Source of the DNA: Chara braunii
Lineage: Eukaryota > Streptophyta > Charophyceae > Charales > Characeae
Direction of reading: 5' to 3'
Assembly (NCBI GenBank): GCA_003427395.1
Contig: BFEA01000017.1
Coordinates: 838,180 to 864,866 of the forward strand
Length of the DNA stretch: 26,687 bases
A program made the position numbers and the translations under genes. Positions 1 to 9,110 of the stretch are shown here, one piece after another. The number at the start of each line of letters is the position of its first letter. Position 1 is the stretch's first letter. A model generated the notes under the pieces. The model was not told the DNA's origin. It saw only the letters and a program-made list of their open reading frames with translations, and did not search any database.

Positions 1-53
<53 letters not shown>

Positions 54-92
54 AGAAGAAGAAGAAAAGAAGAGAGGAGGACAAGAAGAAGG
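1..92. repeat. GA / GAA microsatellite
   Basis: About 50 bases of pure GA dinucleotide run into AGA/GAA triplets and then an imperfect purine-rich stretch. The array touches the window edge, so its full length is unknown. Confidence 0.95.
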
Positions 93-1030
93 ACACAGAA
101 TTGATAGCGAAGGGAAGACATTGGAAGCTAATACCAAGTTCTCGAAACGCGATGAAATGGCTGAAAGATTCATAGTAAAAACTCCGCCATATACATAGAA
201 AGATAATCATGAAGGCTGGCGCAGCGACCCTACGCTGCGTTTCATCTGGCCGCCACTACTGGAATCATCAGGGGTTGTGTCGCAACTTTCCGCGTGAAGT
301 ACTTCCACCATTGTTCACATCGTAGGACAGACAAACCCATAGTCCTACGCCTACGATACTTGTCATCAATAAGCCCTGGAAACGCTAGAATGAAGACAAC
401 CGGTTTCAGAGAACAGATTAGTTCGAAAAGGTCTTAGCCACGTCTTTCCGGAACAAGAGGACCAGATACAGACAGACCAGATTCAGCGCACAAGAGGAGG
501 AAAGATCAGTACCAGATTCATCAAGATAAAGGAGCAAACCGGACCGGTCTACAGAAGCGACTCCTCAAGAGTAACCACACACCACTTCTCATAGCCAACT
601 ACTAACGGCAACTTCTTTCGCGGCCATCTGTCCAGCCTTTGGACAACCCTACACTCATCATGTGCCTCACAGGCACCTGTCTGATTCTCAGACAGGCCCT
701 GCCAAACGTTCTTTGTGTTCCCGGAATATTTTCAAGAAAGGCAGCAAAAGGGACAGAAACAAAGGAACAAAACCAAGCAAAGGCCACAAAAGAGAAACGA
801 GCGGACCAGAACAGACCCTGCTAAAAAAAGAGTAAGCCACGCTCCTAGCAATTTTCCCAAACCCAATGCCCCTGTTGGATGGCCCTGTTCAGTTCCTGGC
901 GAAAAGGACTAAGCCACGCTGAGCCTCCTAGGAGCATTTTTTCTCCCAAACCCAAAACGTGGGCCTATACGCCTTGGGCCCCTGGCTAGCTAGGCCCTTT
1001 TCCCTCAACCCAGAACCTGTGCCCCCAACA
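93..1030. other. No gene recognised; short local duplication
   Basis: Reading frames here are short and none resembles a family I know. The one structure I see is a partly duplicated segment: TAAGCCACGCT followed by CCTAG, then TCCCAAACCCAA, occurs at about 833-867 and again at about 910-955. The following bases also carry two similar phrases, CCTATACGCCTTG and CCTATACACCTTG. This looks like old non-coding repeat DNA. Confidence 0.4.
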
Positions 1031-1269
1031 CATTGCCCTATACACCTTGCCGGCCTAGGGGTTTCCTGATGGCTTGTCGAAGGCATTGGGAGACATGGTT
1101 CAACTTGAATGGCCGCACCCAGGGGGTATTGTTACCGGCATTGTTAAGGCAGGGATCGCGTACACTAAGGGCGCTGTTTAAGCAGAGGTTGAAGGCACAA
1201 GGGCGAACACAGGAAAGGACTTGGAGGGCATTTGTTGACAGGGTGCACGCGTCCTGTCTATGATCCATT

Positions 1270-1693
1270 GCACCGGGCGCTGTTTTCGTGGAACCCCTTT
1301 TAGGTAGTGATGGTTTAGAACTGAGAACGCCATTCTGAGTCCCAGGACACAGCTATATTTTGGGTACCTTGCTGGTCTAGCTGGCCATTGACTCAAACCA
1401 TGGTTTTCCGTAGAAACAACTCCCAATCATCCAAGGTGTTCTCTGCCAAAAATGGTGTTCAGGGTTGTAGGAGTGGATGTAACGCGTCCTGCGAGTACCT
1501 TTGTGCCATCAGAATGGTTGGAGGGCAAGCAGCTAGTACAGAGACAGTGGCACTTGACTCGTAAGCCTTGCCGGACTATGGATTAGGGGTGAGTCTGAGC
1601 ATCTTTCAACAAATATATTGCTGTATTTGTCAAGTCCACTCAGAGGCGGGGTAACGGCCCCAGTATCTCAATGGTCATGTAATTTTTTCATTA
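1270..1693. other. Stretch without recognisable content
   Basis: No frame, inverted repeat or tandem repeat could be supported between the open frame ending near 1263 and the SINE head at 1694. Confidence 0.3.
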
Positions 1694-1747
1694 GGGATGC
1701 TGGACCCGGTTCCCAGCACATGTTGCTGCCCGTGAATAGGTTGGAGC
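1694..1747 (+). repeat. Two-hairpin SINE head, copy 1
   Basis: It starts GGGATGCTGGACCCGG and ends GTGAATAGGTTGGAGC, the two conserved blocks of the short interspersed repeat seen throughout the window. The first stem is GCTGGA/CCCAGC with one A-C mismatch at its loop end. The sequence after it is A-rich (AAATTTCAGAGAAAAAGAAG) and may be a decayed tail. No clear target duplication was found. Confidence 0.75.
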
Positions 1748-1894
1748 AAATTTCAGAGAAAAAGAAGTTCCAGCTTGTCATTCAGGGGCAGGACCTACTG
1801 GCCGGGTGCTATACTCATGCCGTCATGATGAAGGCACACACTTCAAGTTCAAGTTGGCTTTATTTACAAAGAGGTTCATGCTTGTAAAGCACAA

Positions 1895-2020
1895 ACATGG
1901 TGCAGGTCCTCCTGTGTCAATCTCAGAAAAGCTCTTTCGTTTTTCCCTCAAGAGATCAGAGAGGGGAGGGTAGCATAATTCAGGCCTTGAGGACTTCAAC
2001 GTGGTTCCTGGCAAACCAAA
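1895..2020. other. Non-coding stretch before a purine tract
   Basis: No support for a gene. A minus-strand frame of 140 codons (2245-1823) exists only because the C-rich complement of the neighbouring purine tract encodes Pro/Ser/Leu runs. Confidence 0.3.
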
Positions 2021-2153
2021 AAGGGGGAGGGGGGGGAGAGGGAGGAGGGAGGAGGGGTGGGTGGGGGGTGGAAGGGGGAAGGGGGAGGATGGAAGAGGAG
2101 GGAGGATGGAAGAGGATGGAGGATGGAGGAGGGAGGGTCGGTGACTGGAGGAG
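2021..2153 (+). repeat. G-rich polypurine tract
   Basis: An almost pure G/A stretch of some 130 bases with many runs of three or more G and internal repeats of GGATGGAAGAGGA. The mirror-like purine content makes it a candidate for G-quadruplex or triplex structure. This is read from composition only. Confidence 0.85.
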
Positions 2154-2600
2154 ACAGGTTCTGTGAATCTGAGACTGGGCCCACTACTGAGGAGATTGAC
2201 AGAATTGAATGCGTCTGTCAATAATTTGAGAGTTAGAGTTTTCACCCGCGTGCTGAAGTTTCAAGTTGTCTGGCGTATACTGGTTGAAGATTTTGCAATC
2301 GCATGATAAGAAATCTAACACCAGACATCTGTCAGCAGCTCATCACAGCTGTTATTCGCCTGGAAATCGCGGTAAAAAAAAAAGCATAAATTCTAAGAAC
2401 ACTACTGTAACACATATTAGACTGCATCAGACCGGTGATGGAGGATGTGGTAGGCTCCTAGGATGACCCTTCCACCTTTTCTTCCTCTCAAGTCTGTCCC
2501 TGAATTTGCTTCTCCTTAGTCTAAGAACATAATAACCAAAATCTCAGGTCTTAGATTTTTGCAGTAATTGCTCCATCTGGATGGGGGTTAACTCTACTGG
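2154..2600. other. No recognisable feature
   Basis: Mixed-composition sequence without a supported frame or repeat. A short A run lies at 2374-2383. The next recognisable coding remnant begins near 2600-2646. Confidence 0.3.
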
Positions 2601-2645
2601 GGGATTTAGTGACATTCCAGATGGTGGGCGAAAATCTCCTCTCTA

Positions 2646-2830
2646 GTGTGGCAGATTGTACACCGCTGTCTCCCCACAAACAAATGGAGAATTGAGCACA
2701 CCCATTTGGAACAGAAAGGACTTGCAGACCCATGGAGCAAGAGGTGCAAGCAAGCCTTCCTGTCCCTGCGAATCGCAGGAACTATAGAACACTTTCTCAT
2801 GCGTTGGGGCTCGTTAAACACTCGTATTGA
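2646..2830 (+). pseudogene. LINE ORF2 C-terminal zinc-finger remnant (zf-RVT-like)
   Basis: The frame reads WQIVHRCLPTNKW, then EHTHLE, ADPWSKRCKQ and TIEHFLMRW. That is the usual layout of the zinc-binding region following the reverse transcriptase in plant-type LINEs: a W-x(4)-L-PT block, a C-x(2)-C pair, then a T-x-EH-x-L-x(2)-C block. Here the first cysteine of the pair reads as Trp or Ser (DPWSKRC) and the last cysteine is Trp (MRW), so the metal site is broken. No start codon or upstream RT belongs to it. A second piece of probably the same element lies at 3279-3440. A relic; function is not expected. Confidence 0.6.
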
Positions 2831-2833
2831 AAT

Positions 2834-3215
2834 CCTTGGGCAAAAGGAAAAATTACTTTTGGTTAAAAAGGAAATTTGGGCCCTTCGTTCCACCTGTCCT
2901 CAGGGACGTCGCCCAAGGACATTTCCTTCGAGTGATGTCAGAAAAGAAAAAGGAAAAGAAAAAAAAATCAAATGTGCTTGAGGCCTTCAGCCAATAGGGT
3001 GCCGTCACGATCCAGATTCTTGGTTGTCACGTCTCTCTACCCATGTGCCCGCTCCTCTCCGTGAAACGCAGATTTCTTTTGCCCAAGGGACCTCGTGAGG
3101 TCCCTTGGGCAAAAGGAAGAAATGTCCAGGGAATCCTCGGAGCCCAAGAAATTTCCTTCGGAGTGTTTTCACTTTTTTTTTTCCGACTGCATCCCCGAAG
3201 ATAGGTGGAACGAAC
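2834..3215. repeat. Fold-back segment with a perfect 19-bp palindrome
   Basis: At 3076-3115 two 19-base arms (CTTTTGCCCAAGGGACCTC and its exact complement) are separated by only GT. The right-arm phrase CCTTGGGCAAAAGGAA recurs as a direct repeat at 2834-2849. GTTCCACCT near 2888 is mirrored by AGGTGGAAC near 3203. The whole lies between the two halves of a decayed LINE ORF2, so it may be a fold-back insertion into it. Its boundaries are uncertain. Confidence 0.55.
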
Positions 3216-3278
3216 AATTCCTCGGGGACTTTACGCGCCCGAGGAGTGTCTAACGATCCCCGTTGCCCGTCAGTTAAT

Positions 3279-3440
3279 CCTCACTTGCAGATGGTGGAAC
3301 TGAATCTGGAGGCAGATGATCAGGATGCCAACTGGCCATGGGATTGGAGGGCAATTTTGGTGGGACATTGGGCCCAAGCACAAGCTAGCACTTTTATCCT
3401 AACCTGCTTCGGATTGGAAGAAGGGCGATTGTGTGGGCCC
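3279..3440 (+). pseudogene. Probable continuation of the LINE ORF2 C-terminus
   Basis: The frame gives NWPWDWRAILVGHW and AQASTFILTCFG. A W-x(3)-ILVG block is expected some 30-50 residues after the zf-RVT cysteines, and compares with PWEVPTLLLGVPP in the LINE fragment near 25380. It follows the 2646-2830 remnant on the same strand, interrupted by the fold-back segment. The assignment is weak because only one motif supports it. Confidence 0.35.
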
Positions 3441-3460
3441 TTTAGTGGAAGCGGTGCGGA

Positions 3461-3601
3461 CTTTTTTTTTTTGTTGTTGTTGAAAAAACTGGCTGACATG
3501 GCTAGTGGTGTTGCTATGAGCATCCACCACTAACAGCCTAGCTACTGGCTCCAGTCTATTGGTGGGGAGCTGCACCTGCTGGAAAACGGGTCCAGTGTCC
3601 C
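3461..3601 (-). repeat. Two-hairpin SINE, copy 2, with A-rich tail
   Basis: On the minus strand the head runs from 3601 to 3548: GGGACACTGGACCCG, then GCAGGTGCAGCTCCCC and ACCAATAGACTGGAGC. About 70 bases further on, it ends in a CAACAACAACAA-type A-rich tail (plus-strand T run at 3462-3472). This is one of the most complete copies and supports a unit of about 140 bp with a retroposon-like tail. Confidence 0.8.
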
Positions 3602-4170
3602 TCATACAAATGTTATTGATACATGATTCAAAAAAACAGGACGTTTGGAGAAAAGGAGTACTTCACACTCATGACGAAAGACGGGAAGGAAGTCACACAA
3701 CGCATTAAGCAACACATCCAACTGGAACTCACTGCGAGATGGATGGAAAGTCAAAGGCAAATGAGACCACCTGCATGACCCGGCCGATATCTGATGCCAC
3801 ATTTCAGATTTCTGTGTGAACTGGCTGGGAGGGGAATGAGGGGCCTGGATGGCTTTAATTGCCTGGGAAGGGGAGGGAGAGCAGAGGGACGACGGACACG
3901 GAAGAGGATGGATAAACAGGGACTCCAGAGTTGTTTTTAATGATTGGACAGACATGTCCCCCGATGTCCCCCTTTGCCACCCTCATAATTCCCAACCTGT
4001 TCCCTCTCCAAGCCCTCTCTATCCCGGAACTCGGTTTGTATGGCCACGCCAGGTGACGTTCGGGGGCCTTGACCTTGTTCTATATCAACTTCATAGTTTC
4101 CTTTCCAGCTACTCAGGGAAGATAATGGCGGAAATGGTGCCTCCCATGGCAACCCCTACTCACAAATGAG
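3602..4170. other. No gene recognised
   Basis: Open frames of 106 (+) and 117 (-) codons exist (3849-4169 and 3955-3602). Neither has recognisable motifs, and both read Pro/Ser- or Gly/Arg-rich sequence from skewed composition. Confidence 0.3.
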
Positions 4171-4180
4171 GGATTTGGCT

Positions 4181-4658
4181 AGTGCTGTACCCCTATTCAT
4201 GATTGGGGGTGTCTGTGACTGGACTCTCGTCACCGGTCACAGAAATCCTGACCGGTGGGCGGTCACGGCAGTAACAGGGAGCGGAAGGGTTTTTTTTGTT
4301 TTTTTTTGGCTGGGGAGTTTTTTTTTTTTTTTTCTGTAGGTGGGTGGAGGTCATCGGAGGGTAGCCCCCCATAAAATTTTCAGTAAATTGGGGAACCAGC
4401 AGCATGAGCATTTCTGTTTGCTGTTTTATAGGTTATTTAGATTTTTTTTCATCTTGTCTCGTAATGTCATTACGTTGTGGGGCTTGTGGTGATGGCGGCG
4501 TGGTGAGCCCCTGAAGGGAAAAAATGAGAAAAGAAGAAAACACCATGCTGTCATGATTTGGCCGGTCACCATGAACGGCCGTTCACGGGCACAGGGGCCT
4601 ATAACTGGCCGGTCACCGTTCACTGACTGGCCCCAGTCACGTTCACGGGGTAGACACT
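4181..4658. mobile_element. Non-autonomous inverted-repeat DNA transposon (MULE-like MITE)
   Basis: The left end reads AGTGCTGTACCCC and the complement of the right end reads AGTGTCTACCCC. Both continue into related sequence rich in CACCGGTCAC / GTGACCGG motifs. The flanks are GGATTTGGCT (4171-4180) and GGATCTGGCT (4659-4668), a 10-base direct repeat with one mismatch. Mutator-like elements usually leave 8-11 bp duplications, so that superfamily is the best fit; hAT (8 bp) is an alternative. The interior holds T runs and no transposase frame, so movement would need an enzyme supplied elsewhere. Confidence 0.7.
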
Positions 4659-4739
4659 GGATCTGGCTACTTGTCTCATCACTCTCTGTTAGACAGCCTT
4701 AACACAACGACAGGTAAGTATTCTGCAAATCGTGGACAA

Positions 4740-4814
4740 GGGATGCTGGACCCAGTTTACAGCAGGTGCAGCTCAGGCCAATAGATAGGAGCCACCTACT
4801 GGAAAAAAGAAAGG
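4740..4814 (+). repeat. Two-hairpin SINE head, copy 3, with short A-rich tail
   Basis: It starts GGGATGCTGGACCCAG and continues CAGGTGCAGCTC, CCAATAGATAGGAGC and CACCTACTGG. It ends in AAAAAAGAAAGG almost at once. The second hairpin is well kept: CAGGTG pairs with CACCTA and GCTC with GAGC. The first stem has a T-to-A change (TACAGC). Confidence 0.75.
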
Positions 4815-5049
4815 ATCATAAGTGTTGGGTTGTGCTTCAATTCCCCACTTGGCCCACCCAAAGGAGACAGAGGGTATCACACCCAGCTTACACAATTGGA
4901 GTACGAAGGTGCAGCGAGGTCCAGGCCTGAACCAGCTGGGAGGGAGAAGTAGGGCACCTCTGGGCCAGGCGGCATGTCCAGGCTGACCGGATTGAAAAGC
5001 CAGGTGGCACCTGCTAATACTGGAAGTGACACTAAAATCAGAAAGCAGC

Positions 5050-5205
5050 GTGACCGCTGGAGCTGGGGAGTGTGCGCTGGTGCGTACGTGCTTAGTTGGG
5101 CTGGCGAGCGTGTGTTGGTGCTGGCACGCGAGCGCTGGAGCTGGGGCGTGTGCGCTGGCTCTGGTGCGAAAACGCTAGAGCTGGTGCTAGCGTGCACATG
5201 ACCTG
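5050..5205 (+). repeat. GC-rich minisatellite with CGCTGGAGCTGGGG core
   Basis: CGCTGGAGCTGGGG followed by GTGTGCGCTGG occurs twice (about 5056 and 5132), and a decayed third unit begins CGCTAGAGCTGG near 5172. On the minus strand the array encodes the repeated peptide AHTPQLQRSR, which explains the 145- and 158-codon frames there. Those frames are a by-product of the repeat. Confidence 0.7.
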
Positions 5206-5345
5206 GTGTGAACGTTGGCCATGGCGAACGTGTGAGCTCACGGCACGACGGGAGCTTAGATGATGATGTGCCATATGGGGGTGTGGAGTGGAGTGAGTGA
5301 GTGGAGGCTGGCAAGCACAGGGGTGGGCGGATGTATCTGAAGTTG

Positions 5346-5430
5346 CAGACAGAGTGGCAGAGTGGTTAGAGCACCACACTATTGTGGGCTCTGTACGATC
5401 AGTATGTCTGCGTTCTTGTAATGTCGGGTC
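5346..5430 (+). repeat. tRNA-derived SINE head or tRNA pseudogene
   Basis: TGGCAGAGTGGTTAGAGCACC (21 bases, 5355-5375) matches a tRNA D-arm with its internal A box. It is followed by an anticodon-stem-like CCACACTATTGTGG. The T-arm B box (GGTTCGANTCC) is not recognisable: the equivalent region reads TTCTTGTAATGTCGGGTC. A functional tRNA is therefore unlikely. Either a tRNA-derived SINE or a lone pseudogene would fit; no A-rich tail is obvious downstream. Confidence 0.5.
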
Positions 5431-5639
5431 AGCAGCGAGCGAGCAAGCAAAGCGACAGGCGTGGGTGGTGGGTGCGGAGCATTGTGACAAAGCTTGTGGC
5501 GTAGTTCTGGCTTCGTGCCTCAATCCACTGGCATCACAGGCTGATACGCAGAGAGAGGGGGGGGACATATGGACTCCATAAGATGCAACTTCGTGGGAAC
5601 AGGGGAGTGACTTGCGGGGAGTTGGAGCTTAAAGCGCCT

Positions 5640-5830
5640 ACTAGCGGAAATCTTCATCAACCTCATCACATCCGACGGCATCTCAAGACGGAAATAGTCA
5701 TCAGCATCATCATCACATTATCATCGTCGTCATTGGCATCATTTGACACAGCGACGTCATAGCATTGTCATAGGGTAATCATCATCCTCATCATCCTCAT
5801 CATTATCATTAGTTTCTCCATCATCCTTCT
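5640..5830. repeat. CAT-rich degenerate microsatellite
   Basis: Runs of CATCATCATCAC, TCATCGTCGTC, and ATCATCATCCTCATCATCC fill this stretch. Similar CAT-rich ends occur at the edges of family R copies (near 8335 and 18200) and next to the SINE pair at 17830-17875. It may therefore be the tail of another, unrecognised repeat. Confidence 0.7.
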
Positions 5831-6133
5831 ACATAATTGCCTTCCACTTGCCTTTCCTTTCTCTTTCTTCCTGTCAATGATCTTCCTCTCCTTAATATTC
5901 CTTCCCATCCCTCTCTTTACGTTCTCTGCCCTTTTCTTCCCTCCTTTTTGTCCCTCCACTTTCTTATTGGGAGTTCTTTCGCAAAGGAAGATGATGATAG
6001 CGGGGCAACTATGGAGAAAGTCGAGGAGGGAGGAGTGGGGCCGGGGGTGCGTTATAGAGAACGAAGAGGTGGGGAAGGGAGATATGGAAGGAGTAGGCGA
6101 GAGGGTTGAAGATTAGAAAGGTAAGGAGGAAGA
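5831..6133. repeat. Polypyrimidine tract followed by polypurine tract
   Basis: About 5831-5965 is C/T-rich and about 6000-6133 is G/A-rich, so the two halves could partly pair. Open frames here (61-110 codons) are low-complexity translations of those tracts. Confidence 0.6.
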
Positions 6134-6239
6134 GGGATATAAGGGGAGGGGGGAGAGGGGGGAAGGAGGGTTTTTCATGCCCATCGAGGGACATAAGGGG
6201 AGGGGGGAGAGGGGGGAAGGAGGGTTTTTCATGCCCATC
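6134..6239 (+). repeat. 54-bp tandem duplication
   Basis: Two almost identical units start GGGATATAAGGGGAGGGG (6134) and GGGACATAAGGGGAGGGG (6188). Each ends TTTTTCATGCCCATC. The near identity suggests a recent duplication. Confidence 0.9.
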
Positions 6240-6285
6240 TTGCTTGTTTTCTAAGGTTAGGCCTAACGACTCTATTACTAAAATA

Positions 6286-6488
6286 GGGATAACTACGCAG
6301 GAGTCACAAAAACGAGTTATAATTGCACTATGGGGTAAGATACAGTTTGCAGTTGCACTTCGGGCACCCTACCTGGCCAGAAACTTGGGTTGTATACATT
6401 GCCTGAGCTGCAATTGCAAACTGTATCTTAACCCATAGTACCATACTGCGATTATAACTCATTTTTGTGACTCCCACGTAGTTTCCCC
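6286..6488. mobile_element. Hairpin MITE, about 203 bp
   Basis: The left arm (GGGATAACTACG, GGAGTCACAAAAA, GAGTTATAAT, GGTAAGATACAGTTTGCA) reappears inverted from about 6410 to 6488. Arms of roughly 70-80 bases surround a loop of about 50 bases. I could not identify a convincing target duplication, so the superfamily is open. There is no coding capacity. Confidence 0.75.
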
Positions 6489-6870
6489 TGAAGTAATTTT
6501 ATCTCATCTTTTTTTATTTCACTTGACAATACGTGGAAATTTCTATCTTATTTTTTATGCTAATACACTAGAAAACCAGTCATCATCAGATGCTTCGCGT
6601 CTGAATCCCACGGGCTCGTCAGCAGTGTTGCTTCGTCCAAGAAATCACAGGAAAAACTTTTTTTGCAAACTCGTTTTGTAATACAATCTCACAAAGTTTG
6701 CGTTGTACATCAACTCATCCGTTGATTTCAGGTTGGGGAAACTACTTAAAGTTTTCGGTTACCTTAAATACAACATCTACGGATTTACTACACATTCAGT
6801 TACAACCAAAAATTTATGATTATATTTTGTTAATTGTTCTTATTTTGTTTGTTTCATCAATACGATTATA
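6489..6870. other. AT-rich stretch without a gene
   Basis: AT-rich sequence with no supported frame. A short imperfect hairpin (CAGATGCTTCGCGTCTG) lies near 6587-6603. The 70-codon frame at 6698-6910 is a hydrophobic artefact of T-richness. Confidence 0.35.
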
Positions 6871-7073
6871 TTTTGTTTTTTCTCAAGTAGTATTCTTCAT
6901 GATCTTCTAAATAGAATCAAAACATATTTCACAGTTATCTTAGTTTATCAATCTCCCAACTTACGAATTTTTTTTTGTTTTTTCTCAAGTACTATTCTTC
7001 ACGATCTTCTAAATAGAATCAAAACATATTTCATAGTTATCTTCGTTTATCAATCTCCCAACTAACATTCGTA
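6871..7073 (+). repeat. 102-bp tandem duplication in AT-rich DNA
   Basis: The segment TTTTCTCAAGTAGTATTC ... GATCTTCTAAATAGAATC ... TCAATCTCCCAACT occurs at 6871-6972 and again at 6973-7073, with only a few substitutions (TAGTATT/TACTATT, CACAGTT/CATAGTT). Confidence 0.9.
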
Positions 7074-8370
7074 TAACATCATCTCAAATAAATATCCTAA
7101 CTAACAACCAAATATATTTCCGATCATCCTTATCTTTGAATCCTGGATTTCACGATAACTTGACCCGAATGGTATTCTTTAATACATAAAATTTCTAATT
7201 AATTAGTTACAATTTACTAATGGATTAATCCATAATTAATTCTACGTTCTTTGAATCTCGTTATAGGTGTTTCATGCCTGATCTTCCCTTGGAATCTTCA
7301 TCTAATCTCAATTCCTATTTCGTAAAAATTCTCGAGATAAAAATTCCTCAGTGTTTTTTTCTCCGCTAAGGAAGTCTGAATTCTGGTCCCTTCTCCATTA
7401 AGCTCTAATGATTTAATTCCAGAGGAGGGAGGTTGGGTGTTGAGGGAGAGAGCTCTACTCCACAGGGGCTCACAAGGTGGGTGCTGAATGCCTCGAAGGG
7501 GGTGTGGGAAGATTTAGGGGATTGCCCTATTCTGGGATTGGGGTTGATATACTCTGCGACATCATATCCCAGGGCAGATTAGGGTAGAGGTTTGCCAGAG
7601 ACATACTTTAGTTGGGAACTGGATGCCTTTGTAGGAATGGGGGGAAAGGGGGTCTGTCCTACGTTGGGGCCGATGGAGAATGCGTGCAATCACGATCTTG
7701 AGCTTCCTCTACGATGGAGGCAGTGTTGGGACAGGAGGGGAAGGTGGGGGGAAGGGGGGAGATTCCTTTTTTCCAAGCTTAACTTATTGTACTACATATG
7801 TAACTGGGAGACAGACGGTTGTCTTTAAAGATCCAGGATGAGCGTGTGTAGTGTCACCAACATCATAGACGTGTTAGTGTCTCCTGTTTTTTTTTCCCTG
7901 GCGACATCTCAATTTCTTACTATTTCGGATACAATATTTTAAAGGTGGTAAAAACCTGACTGACGTCTGACACAACTGTGGTGTTTTTTTTTCTTGGTTT
8001 CCCAATGCCAGAACGACGCTGACAGGTGTTGGGGCTTAACCCTATGACCTGTTGTAGCAGGAGCGTGAGGCCTAGTAGGGAGATCCGGGGATTTGTCGAG
8101 GGAGGAAGGCAATCCAGTGGCAGACTGGGGGAAGCTGCCATGACAACCGAAGGGGCCGAGTTTAGTCTTGGGCAAGGAGAACATGACAACTATAGCCAAT
8201 TTTGGCTAATAACATATTGGTTTTGAAAGTGTTGTGTTTGATACAGGGGAGGCAAAGAATTGCTTATGGAATGAGACGACATGAGTTGCTGTTATCGTTC
8301 ATAGACTTCTTTTTGAATACCATAGATTAGTGTCACCATCATCATCAACAGCAGCAACAACAACAGTTCT
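7070..8370 (+). repeat. Dispersed repeat family R, copy A
   Basis: This stretch is similar, in the opposite orientation, to 19960-18690. Shared markers in order: AATGGTATTCTTTAATAC (about 7170); CAGATTAGGGTAGAGG (about 7573) and GGGAACTGGATGC (about 7614); CTGGCGACATCTC (about 7899); GCCAGAACGACGCTG (about 8007); GGGGATTTGTCGAGGGAGG (about 8086); and GGCAATCCAGTGGC (about 8108). It ends in CAT/CAG-rich sequence near 8335-8370. It codes for nothing I recognise. It could be a non-autonomous retroelement or part of a larger one. Ends and target duplication are undefined. Confidence 0.75.
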
Positions 8371-8830
8371 ATTAGTAGCATCAGGGATGCTTCGGGCGAG
8401 CTTAATGAGTTCTCCCACAACTTATTGATAACCGGAAGAAGAACAATGTTTTGGGCTCTATGGCGGCGTTGTTGCATGTAGAAAATGGAGGAGCAAGGCT
8501 GGATGGACCAGACTTTATGGAATCAATCAAATTACAAGTGTAGACGGTCATCACAACCCATTGGGAGAAAGTGAAAGAAAAGATCAAATTCTTATCTTCT
8601 AAAAAAGAAATCCTACGACACATTCAATGGTTCAGTAGCGCTTGGCTAGAGGGGCCTCAAGGGGGTAAGATAAGAGAGATTAAATGGAGCGGAGCCAGGG
8701 GAGACACTGAGATGAGCAAATAGAAGAGACCAAAAGGGACTACAGTTTGATGTTCCATGTGTGGACAAAATTGGACCCTACTATACCCCTTCCCCCCCTT
8801 ATAGATTTCCCGGACCCCTTCCCTCCTTTT
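8371..8830 (+). pseudogene. LINE ORF2 C-terminal fragment (FWALWRR type)
   Basis: Frames joined across small shifts read NLLITGRRTMFWALWRRC, then WEKVKEKIKFL, KKEILRHIQWF, GPQGGKIREIKW and finally FPDPFPPFS. The same order of blocks occurs at 23790-24300 (AILWALWRRRCTYE, WDKVKEKIKHLFKKSEILHH, GPNGGKPGEIKWKG, FPDPFPPSSF), so the two are copies of one LINE family's 3' coding region. In LINEs the WALWR block follows the zf-RVT cysteines. At least one frameshift and three in-frame stops are visible, so it is dead. It begins where family R copy A ends. Confidence 0.65.
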
Positions 8831-8959
8831 TCCTTAAGCTTGGTCCCGCTAAGTTGGTATGGCTTTAATCAGGAGAGGGTGGTTTGATCTCTCTCTCAAT
8901 TTTGTCTGCAATGGTTGGGCGGGGAGACTCATGAGGGGGGTATCGATGAAGCGAAATGA

Positions 8960-9110
8960 TTAAACCGCCAGTACCTTTCCCATATGTCGGTTGCGGGCCC
9001 TGCGCGCCAAGCATTTGAGATGTATCTGGCTGGCGTGCGTACTCGGGGTCAACCTCCGTGTTAACCGACGGCCAATTGTTTTTTGTCGGTGAAAGGTACT
9101 AGCGGCTTAA
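8960..9110. mobile_element. Small MITE flanked by TTAA
   Basis: The left end reads TTAAACCGCCAGTACCTTTC and the complement of the right end TTAAGCCGCTAGTACCTTTC, so termini match at 17-18 of 20 positions around a 110-base centre. TTAA at both outer edges would fit a TTAA-targeting element such as piggyBac, but the inner bases (A/GCCGC) are not the usual piggyBac terminus. Non-coding. Confidence 0.6.

Noticed and set aside
1033-1263. 76-codon + frame with a plausible look (CRRHWETWFNLNG)
   Set aside because: No motif and no neighbour supports it; an equally long frame exists on the other strand.
4877-5568. Two minus-strand frames of 145 and 158 codons with an AHTPQLQRSR repeat
   Set aside because: The peptide repeat is a translation of the minisatellite at 5050-5205 and the frames lack any other feature.
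6570-6640. Complement reads CTGACGAGCCCGTGGG ... CGCGAAGC, another hammerhead-like string
   Set aside because: The GAAA box is incomplete and the intervening bases do not close a stem II next to it; no cleavage triplet in a matching stem III.
8335-8370. CAT/CAG triplets considered as a CRISPR-like or regulatory array
   Set aside because: Units are three bases long without spacers, and the setting is a eukaryotic repeat end.
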